Source: Hygrocybe punicea (lineage: Eukaryota; Basidiomycota; Agaricomycetes; Agaricales; Hygrophoraceae). From it: a stretch of 64,000 nucleotides of DNA. The notes beneath the pieces were generated by a model that saw only the letters and a list, made by a program, of their open reading frames with translations, had not been told where the DNA came from and did not search any database. The stretch is from contig OY744473.1 in the NCBI GenBank assembly GCA_963556145.1, forward strand, positions 3,906,001 through 3,970,000, in the 5' to 3' direction. This document shows positions 57,920 through 64,000 of the stretch, piece after piece; position 1 is the first letter of the stretch, and the number at the start of each line of letters is the position of its first letter. A program made the position numbers and the translations under genes.

Positions 57920-59870
57920 TCATGTGAATCCACAGTCCTTGAAGAGGCGTGTCAGGTCAGCTTTGATGTGAACACCAACCTTCAAGATGAGTGGAGCCCG
58001 AAGCAGGACCAGTAATGTGTTTGGAAGTTTCAGGACACCGTCTTGGAGATAATGGTGGAGCTATGGCAAATAGTACTCAACCGAGGCTAGGGGAGCGCAA
58101 ACTGAGGCAGCATACCGGAATGAGATAGATCGATGTACGATATGCAATCTGGATTAATGCAACACGACCCTGTATGCCATTCACCAGATCAACAGACCAC
58201 TCCATATCCATTGCAACATGCATATTGGAGTTTGGAGGATATTCTCCTAGTGTCTCCATCACAGAGTTGAGTCAGGCATTCACTTGAAACGGTGACCCAA
58301 GGATAATAGGGACACAGCCAGCAGGTAGCACAATTGGCGGTAGGGACAAAGTATGAACAGGATGGACATCACAAAGGAGACTTGGAAATGCATGCTCAAG
58401 TGCTGCCTTGTCACCATGCACATTGTCAGTGAATACAAGTTGAACATCTTGATGTCCATACTGGTGTAGTGATTGTGTAATATGTGCAAGCGCCAGTATG
58501 AATTGATCATGTGCCTTAGTAGCAGCCAGAGTCATGGCACAAACCTCGCCATACTCATTTGTGACAGTGTGAAGACCACCAAATGTTGGTTCTCCATTCA
58601 CTTTGCCAAGATGTTTTGGCACCTGTGTATCAGTGAGTTATAGCCAGGCAGGACAAATTATCAGTGCCTGACCTTATGGCTGTGATCAACACAGAGGACA
58701 CAATCGACATATGCTTGTCAATGGCATTCACATGTCATTCAATCAATGCATCATAGAAACCATGAAAGTATGTGTTCAATGGCACAAAGCCTGCATAGCC
58801 ATTGATATCAGCCCATGTGCCAAATGGTTTGTGAAGCGCCATAAAGCCTCCTGTGGTGAATGGAGCACATGTCTTGACCATTTCCAAGTATTGAATGTGA
58901 TATTGTTCATGTTGGTGGGCATGAAATGTCGGAATCATGTTGGTGAATGGTGCTGGGCGTAATTCTTGCAGGAATGATACATGCAGCAGGGCAGCAAGTT
59001 GGTCAGTGAGCCCACAATGAAAAGTTATGTGGTGGGTGAAGTGAAGTGAAATTGACAGTGGAAGGATATCAAGGATAGCTTGGGACCAGCTTTGGTATGT
59101 TCACCCACAGTCCTTATGATGGCACTGGTATTGCTGGCCAATGATGAAGATATTCATATCGATGTCAACAACATGACATGGCATGCGTGGCCAAGCAAGA
59201 ATGCTGAGGTATGATGTAGCACCAGTGTTTTGAGAGTGGTTGGCTGCATGGCATGCAGGACAAGGAATGCGGTGGAAAAGATGCAGGAGCCAAACAAAGT
59301 AGATTGGTTTGTAAAAGACCTTCGGGTCGAGTTGGGCAGTCTTTAGGCCCAAAAAAATTGGTGATGGTGGATACCAGTAAAACTGGCCTGTAGAATAGCA
59401 AGAGGGCATTCCAGATGCATTCCTGGACATTTCATGCTTAAGTTGCTGGCAGGTCTCCTCATAGTCATCTTGGAGCCAAGTTGGCATCGACGAGCATGCC
59501 TTTCCAGTACCACCATGTCTCCTCCGATTGAGGGATTCCAATGTTGGTGCACACTCTTTGCCAATACTAAGATCTCCAGTGGATGAGCTATTGTGTTCAG
59601 CCTCATCATCGTCAACATGGGTGGTAAATTCACCATCACAGCCTTCATCAATGTCAACTTTGGTGTCAGAGAGTTCAGAAGCGACACTGGCAGTCTGGTC
59701 ATTTGTCAGGGCACTGTCAGGGATGTGTGCGTGCACATTATACAGGATGTGAGGAGGTGCGCTAAGAGACGATCTTGAGTCAAGGGTCAGGCTAATCGGG
59801 GATGAGTTGATGTCCGCTGGTACATGTATTTGACTGAAAGGGGGCACTCCAGCATCAATGGAAACAGCTG
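57920..59870 (-). pseudogene. DUF6729 / RNase H-like / 3'-5' exonuclease transposon gene, decayed
   Basis: Order on the minus strand: a disordered start (59870-59500), DUF6729-like region with FHRIPCPACHA and a Cys pair in QYQCHHKDCG, then a helical part (TYQSWSQAILDILP), a DDE/RNase H-like part (VPKHLGKVNGEPTFGGLHTVTNE; VQLVFTDNVHGDKAALEHAFP) and a DEDD exonuclease start (HVAMDMEWSVDLVNG, VALIQIAY). After an intron comes IKADLTRLFKDCGFT and a stop at 57920-57922. Two in-frame TGA codons interrupt it (after HKDCG near 59101; after DALIE near 58735), and a one-base frame change lies near 58680. The exonuclease end and any helicase part are missing. It is a dead, truncated copy of a basidiomycete multicopy gene family. 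Confidence 0.7.
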
Positions 59871-59887
59871 TGGGGGTAAGGGTATGT

Positions 59888-60746
59888 CAACTAGTGTTGC
59901 CGCGGCTAAGCTAGCCACAAGCCAGCTAAGGTTAGCCATGGCTACGACTAAGCTAACTACTTAAATTTTTGTAGTTGTAGCCAGTAGTCGACTACTGCCG
60001 GCTATAGTTGATGCAGCAACTTAGCCGCAGCTTGACCTACCCAAGCCGCAACCAAGCCATGTGGAGCGGGTGAGTAGGTACCTGTACCCTACCCTGGCCC
60101 TCAATTCACCTTGCGTGCATCATGCCAATGTCAATTGATGTTGCAGCATTCACATGCGAGGTGTTTGACACCTCATTGCCAGATGTCGTCATTGTTATTT
60201 TGGCCATGTCATTGTTGTCTGAGTCATTGGTGCTGGATACATCATTGATGTGTCAGTGTGCATTCGCAAGGCATGGTGGCTTGAGGGCTGACAGTAGGGA
60301 GAGGATGGGGACTTCTTGTCCTCATCCCCTTCCCTGCTGTTTTTGATGCATCCGTCTTTGTCGTTGCAGCAACAACTTTCCATGGGCGTCCATGCGAGGT
60401 TGGATGGGGCCAGGGACTTTCCATGGGGATCCGCGCATGATAACTACCTTGCAAACAATGGGGGCACATCAATTGACATGCTCCATCTGTCTTCGCGAGG
60501 TTGGATGGGGTTGGGGACTTCCCATGGGCATCTGCACGTCAATTGACATGTGTTTGTGAGGTGGGGTTACTGTGTCCATCTTCATTGTCCCCTCATCCAT
60601 TCCCCTTGTTAGCCAATGTGATTGGGACTGGATTTGGGGGGACATACCTGGGCTGGTAGGTGGGTGCACCACCCTCCCAGCTTTCCTTTCCATTGTTGTG
60701 GTCGCTGTAGCGACTTGGTGGTCCATTTTTGGGTTGCTATGCAGGG

Positions 60747-60786
<40 letters not shown>

Positions 60787-61142
60787 GGGTGTTCATTTGT
60801 TGTTGTTGTTGTTGTTTGCACTTGTCATGGTTGTGGTGGTAGAATATCATTTTGAGTTGATGTGAGACTATATGTCACACATGTCACATGCATGAGAACC
60901 TTTGTATTCATGCATTTCAACTACAAAATGTTAGATAAATAAATTGTATACTACCTAGAATACAATTGATAATGTACTGTAATTAGCTGCAGCTTAGCTG
61001 CCAGCTATGGCTAAAATTTTGAGGCAGCCATAGCTGGTAGCTGGCCATTAGCCTTAGCTTAGCTGGACCCCAGCTAAGCTAAATTTGGCTAGGCTAATGG
61101 CTACTAGCCAACCACTAGCCTTAGCTGCAGCAACACTAGTTG
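59888..61142. mobile_element. 1.25 kb non-autonomous element, 13-bp inverted ends
   Basis: Starts CAACTAGTGTTGC and ends with its exact reverse complement, GCAACACTAGTTG. Flanks carry TGT on both sides (59885-59887 and 61143-61145), a possible 3-bp target duplication. Subterminal regions on both sides are rich in TAGCTAAGCT / GGCTAGC-type short palindromic words. The interior has a (GTT)n microsatellite, a roughly 120-bp near-duplicate (about 60385-60550, GCGAGGTTGGATGGGG units) and no credible gene. Confidence 0.75.
60746..60787 (+). repeat. (GTT)n microsatellite
   Basis: About 14 uninterrupted GTT units, with a shorter second run at 60799-60815. It lies inside the 1.25 kb element. Confidence 0.95.
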
Positions 61143-61164
61143 TGTCTTCAAACAGAATAAGTTC

Positions 61165-62495
61165 TCAATAAACAGGTAAAGGAAAATTTATTGGTGAATG
61201 AATTGGTGAATGTAGTTGCTGGACCCACTCTGGGTGGACCTTGGTTTCGCTAGTGAGTATCTTCACCCAGTTGGGGTTAGGGATGACCACAGGTTTGGGT
61301 CAACCCGCGGTATTACCAAAACGGGTTGCACGGGTACGGGTAGGGTGTTTGGTTTCGTCACCCGTGACCATACCGTGACCTGTACCCGCGGTTTGGTGGT
61401 GTGTCATGGGTTCATCACACAACCACCACAACCACCTCGACGGCTACGACCAAGGGCGAGCAAGCGCGCGGCGACCAGACGACTGACCGGAACAGTCAAA
61501 GGAAGGAGCAGGGAAGTGGCCGGGGGGTGGTGCTCCCACTTCCCGGCCTAGGTAAGTCTCAATTTCTGATCAAGTAATGAACTGTAGCTAACTATGCTAT
61601 GACAACAACAACAACAGCATGGGGCAACAGCACGCAACGACAACGACGCGTCGCCCTCTCGTCCACCTCGCGGACACGCAACAACAACAACGCGTCGCCC
61701 ACTTGTCCACCTCGTGGACAAGCACGTCGCGTCAATTGACGCTGGCGCTGCATCTGCGAGGTTGCAGAGTGGAACGGGGGCTGTGGTGGATGGCTGGACA
61801 CGACGGTACACCACAGGTAAGGTGTACTGTCGTGACCCATGGATGTTCGGGTGCGGTGCAGGTCAAAACCGCCCCGGGTAAGGTGTTCACGGGTATGGGT
61901 GCGGTGTCAGCCGAGCCGACCCGTTCAAGACCCGTGGTCATCCCTAGTTGGGGTCGTCGCCATATGGGACATAGCTGGCTGTGAAAAATGAGATGGCCAT
62001 CGAACACAGTCCCATCAACGGTATGAAAGCATCTTGGGACTTCATGGCACACTTTCGGGCTGAGTGTTCACGTGTATGAATGTGGAGGTAGCCGTACATG
62101 TGAGGGATGGGGAAACATCTGTATTCAAGTGGAAAAAAGGCACCCGGGGCTTTTCCCAGTAATTCCCGAGCAACCACATAGAGAGAGGTTTCGAGATCAT
62201 GCCATTTTTCTTGGGTAGCAGCTGATAATTGGAACCCACCACGGACGCGTTCGATAGATAGTGACTTGTAATCACAGACTAAACACTGTATTAATGGGTG
62301 ATCCCATCGTATCGAACGGGGCACAAATGGGAGCTGTGGAAGATCGTTGCGCGCCCAATTCGTTGTATAGGTCCACTCTGGCCCTGGATCATCACAGTCA
62401 AAATTGTGGTAACTGGGGAAGGCAGCTAAGGGACCCGCATTTGGGGAGGTGATTACAAAGTTGTCAAGGATGAAGGTTTTGAAGGTCGACGACAT
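61165..62495 (-). pseudogene. multicopy-type hypothetical gene split by a MITE
   Basis: ATG at 62495. An open frame runs to 61944, with conserved-looking blocks AAFPSYHNFDCDDPGPEWTYTTNWARN, FVPRSIRWDHPLIQ, LETSLYVVARELLG and SQDAFIPLMGLCSMAISFF. This pattern is familiar from a widespread Agaricomycete hypothetical family of unknown role. The frame stops at a TAG formed by the first three bases of the inserted element. On the far side, starting at the duplicated target (61277), the same frame resumes with WVKILTSETKVHPEWVQQL and ends at a TGA at 61165-61167. So the insertion alone breaks the gene. An intron-like loss of the element was not found. Confidence 0.65.
61278..61946. mobile_element. 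669-bp hAT-like MITE with 8-bp target duplication
   Basis: Ends are TAGGGATGACCAC and its exact reverse complement GTGGTCATCCCTA. They are flanked by perfect 8-bp direct repeats GTTGGGGT (61270-61277 and 61947-61954), the duplication size of hAT transposons. Subterminal regions carry CGGGT-type repeats (ACGGGTACGGGTAGGG; GGGTGCGGTGCAGG). No transposase inside. Confidence 0.9.
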
Positions 62496-62584
62496 CTGAC
62501 AGCAGTATTTGGGTTAATAGAATAGGTGCAAAAAAAAAGGTACACACGGATATGGATGCAAAGGAGCGGTGAAAGACGAAGTCA

Positions 62585-62965
62585 AAGCGCTCGCTGATAC
62601 TCTGTACGGGCCAACGAGAATAGATCGACCAATGGGAGCACCTGAGCCAAGGCCAATGGGAGCGTGGAGCTTGTTGATACTCAGTACAGGCGAACGAGAA
62701 CGGCTAGAGTGATGGGAGCACCTGAGCCAAGACGCGCCTGGAGGCTGGAGCTCGCTTGTACTTTGTACAGGCGAGTGAGAATGGAACTACGGAGTCTCAG
62801 AGGCCAAGAAGTTAGGGCGCGTCTGAGCCAAGATGAACAACGATGGAACGCAGGAGTCTCTGAGCCAAGAGGTTAGGGCATGTCTGAGCCAAGATAAAAG
62901 CTCGCTAGTACTTTGTACAGGCGAACGATGAGTTGGGGAATGCTCACTTGTACTTTGTACGGGTG
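62585..62965 (+). repeat. degenerate tandem repeats with palindromic core
   Basis: Five spaced copies of a unit like GCTCGCTTGTACTTTGTACAGGCGA (near 62588, 62668, 62750, 62899 and 62940), and between them copies of GGGAGCACCTGAGCCAAG-type and GTCTGAGCCAAGA words. The unit core TTGTACTTTGTACA is a near palindrome. No coding potential. Confidence 0.7.
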
Positions 62966-63019
62966 AGCAATGAACAAAACGGTAAATACAAACAACGGAT
63001 CTGGCCGGCCTGGGTCACC

Positions 63020-63155
63020 TGACAAATTTCCTTTTTTGGACGGTTAGCTGCGGCTTAGCCGTTGCCAGAACGGTCCGGTCCGGCTAACAACCCATATATG
63101 GGTTAACCGTTGTTAGCCGTAGCCGAGCCGAGCCGGACCGAGCCGTGGCAACACT
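63020..63155. repeat. GC-rich word repeats ending like the 1.25 kb element
   Basis: Contains GGTTAGCTGCGGCTTAGCCG, an inverted pair around CATATATG and CCGAGCCGAGCCGGACCGAGCC, and ends GGCAACACTATT. The end resembles the terminus GCAACACTAGTTG of the element at 59888-61142. It may be the right end of a related, diverged element whose left end I cannot find. Confidence 0.45.
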
Positions 63156-63491
63156 ATTTCTTACTGTCGCCAATCAGAGGTCCGTTTGATGCCTGTGGAG
63201 CTGTTGTCCAGTTATTGACACGAGTCTGTATATTACACAGATCCCCTCGATTCCAATCGTTTTACTTGTTGCCTGAGAGACTCATCGCCCCTCGTTCAGC
63301 ATTTGTAACGCCAATATCGCATTCTGCCAACCGTTCTGCCACAGCGTAGGTTTTCCGACCGCAGTAACCTTCTCCACTGTATTGCTCATCGTTGCCTGAT
63401 TGACCAAAGGTAAGTTCAGTTGTGCTTGTTGCATTTTGAAACATGACGCCCTCCCCTTTCATGGCCTAGCCGAATCCAGCGTCAGTACGCC

Positions 63492-64000
63492 ATGGCAGAA
63501 GTTATAGGGCTAGCCTCGTCTATTGCTGGTCTTGTAACCCTCGTTGGCCAAGTCGCGAAGCTCAGTTACTTTTTCTTGTCCGATATCAGAGGTGCCTCGA
63601 AATCGCAAAAGTTGTATCTTCAAGAAATTTCTGCTCTTACTGAAGTGCTGCTGCGCATGGAGCACGCACTTGAAATTCAAGAACTGGGTGCCTTTGGCCC
63701 CCCCTCAATTTCAACCAAAGCCTTACAGGACTGTCAAGAACTTCTTGGATCTCTAAAAACATCCCTCGAGGACGTCACAGAAGGTAGTAGCCGTATGGAA
63801 CGATTGAAATCCTCATTGAAATGGCCATTTGATGAAAAGGAAGTAAAAAGGCTCGTGGAGATGGTGCATCGTTATCGGTGAATTCCTTTGTCGAGAGCTA
63901 TTTGATGTTGGAACTGATACCGGAACAGGGACATATTTGTTGGTGCCTTGTCTTCAGACACATTGTAAGACGTAGCCAAATATCAAGAAATATCTCTCTA
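63492..64000 (+). CDS. fungal STAND/NLR-like protein, N-terminal domain (partial)
   Basis: The ATG at 63492 opens AEVIGLASSIAGLVTLVGQV, the usual start of the HeLo-like/fungal N-terminal domain that precedes NACHT-ankyrin or TPR regions in fungal NLR-like proteins; such domains act in cell-death or incompatibility signalling. Helical continuation: LQEISALTEVLLRMEHAL, and EKEVKRLVEMVHRYR, which meets a GTGAATT..GAACAG intron at about 63878-63930. DIFVGALSSDTL then follows, and a second donor (GTAAGA) lies near 63964. The gene runs off the window, so the central NTPase and repeats are not visible. Confidence 0.65.

Noticed and set aside
60572..60865. Frames across the (GTT)n tract
   Set aside because: Poly-Val, poly-Cys or poly-Gln from a microsatellite, with no other support.
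59888..61142. Assignment of the element to the CACTA superfamily
   Set aside because: CACTA and TAGTG words occur at the ends but in the wrong orientation for that superfamily. The 3-bp duplication alone is not enough.
62585..62965. Spaced repeats that could suggest a CRISPR array
   Set aside because: Units are degenerate, spacing is irregular, and the organism is a eukaryote.

Overview
The window comes from a filamentous basidiomycete, most likely an Agaricomycete. Genes are split by many introns of about 45-65 nt with GTRNGT donors and YAG acceptors. Families typical of mushroom-forming fungi are present (DUF6698, Plavaka and Tnp2-type transposases, a DUF6729-type relic, a basidiomycete nuclease-like/kinase protein, a trichodiene-synthase-like terpene cyclase homologue). 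The housekeeping genes are clear fungal orthologues.

Left part (1-26.8 kb) is accessory and transposon-rich. After 2.6 kb without a supportable gene comes a compact block of a Tnp2-type (CMC/EnSpm-like) transposase, a convergent coiled-coil gene and a divergent DUF6698 gene. A TOPORS-like RING E3 ligase and a decayed SET-domain gene follow, then a 120-codon ORF abutting a 2 kb foldback element with a G-rich repetitive core. Next are a broken PIF/Harbinger transposase fused tail-to-tail to a broken hypothetical gene, a nuclease-like/kinase gene between two related hairpins, an intact Plavaka transposase and an 800-bp near-perfect palindrome.

Middle part (27-57.5 kb) is a conserved gene block: an ankyrin protein, a Fab1/PIKfyve-type lipid kinase, cyclophilin H and U5 snRNP protein Dib1 (head-to-head, both tri-snRNP proteins), a tRNA-Thr(AGT) with an apparent 4-nt intron, xylulokinase, a rhodanese protein, a terpene-synthase-like protein lacking its metal-binding motifs, GPI13/PIG-O, a cysteine-rich GPI-anchored protein, two tandem mucin-like membrane proteins and MON2. 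PIG-O builds GPI anchors and the neighbouring Cys-rich protein looks GPI-anchored. Fab1 and MON2 both serve endosome/Golgi traffic.

Right part (57.9-64 kb) is again a transposon graveyard: a DUF6729/RNase H-like/3'-5' exonuclease relic with nonsense codons, a 1.25 kb element with 13-bp inverted ends, a multicopy-type hypothetical gene split by a 669-bp hAT-like MITE with a perfect 8-bp target duplication, degenerate tandem repeats, and at the edge the start of a fungal STAND/NLR-like protein.

Exon models were built by eye from splice signals and frame continuity. Family names are from recognition of motifs, not from searches.
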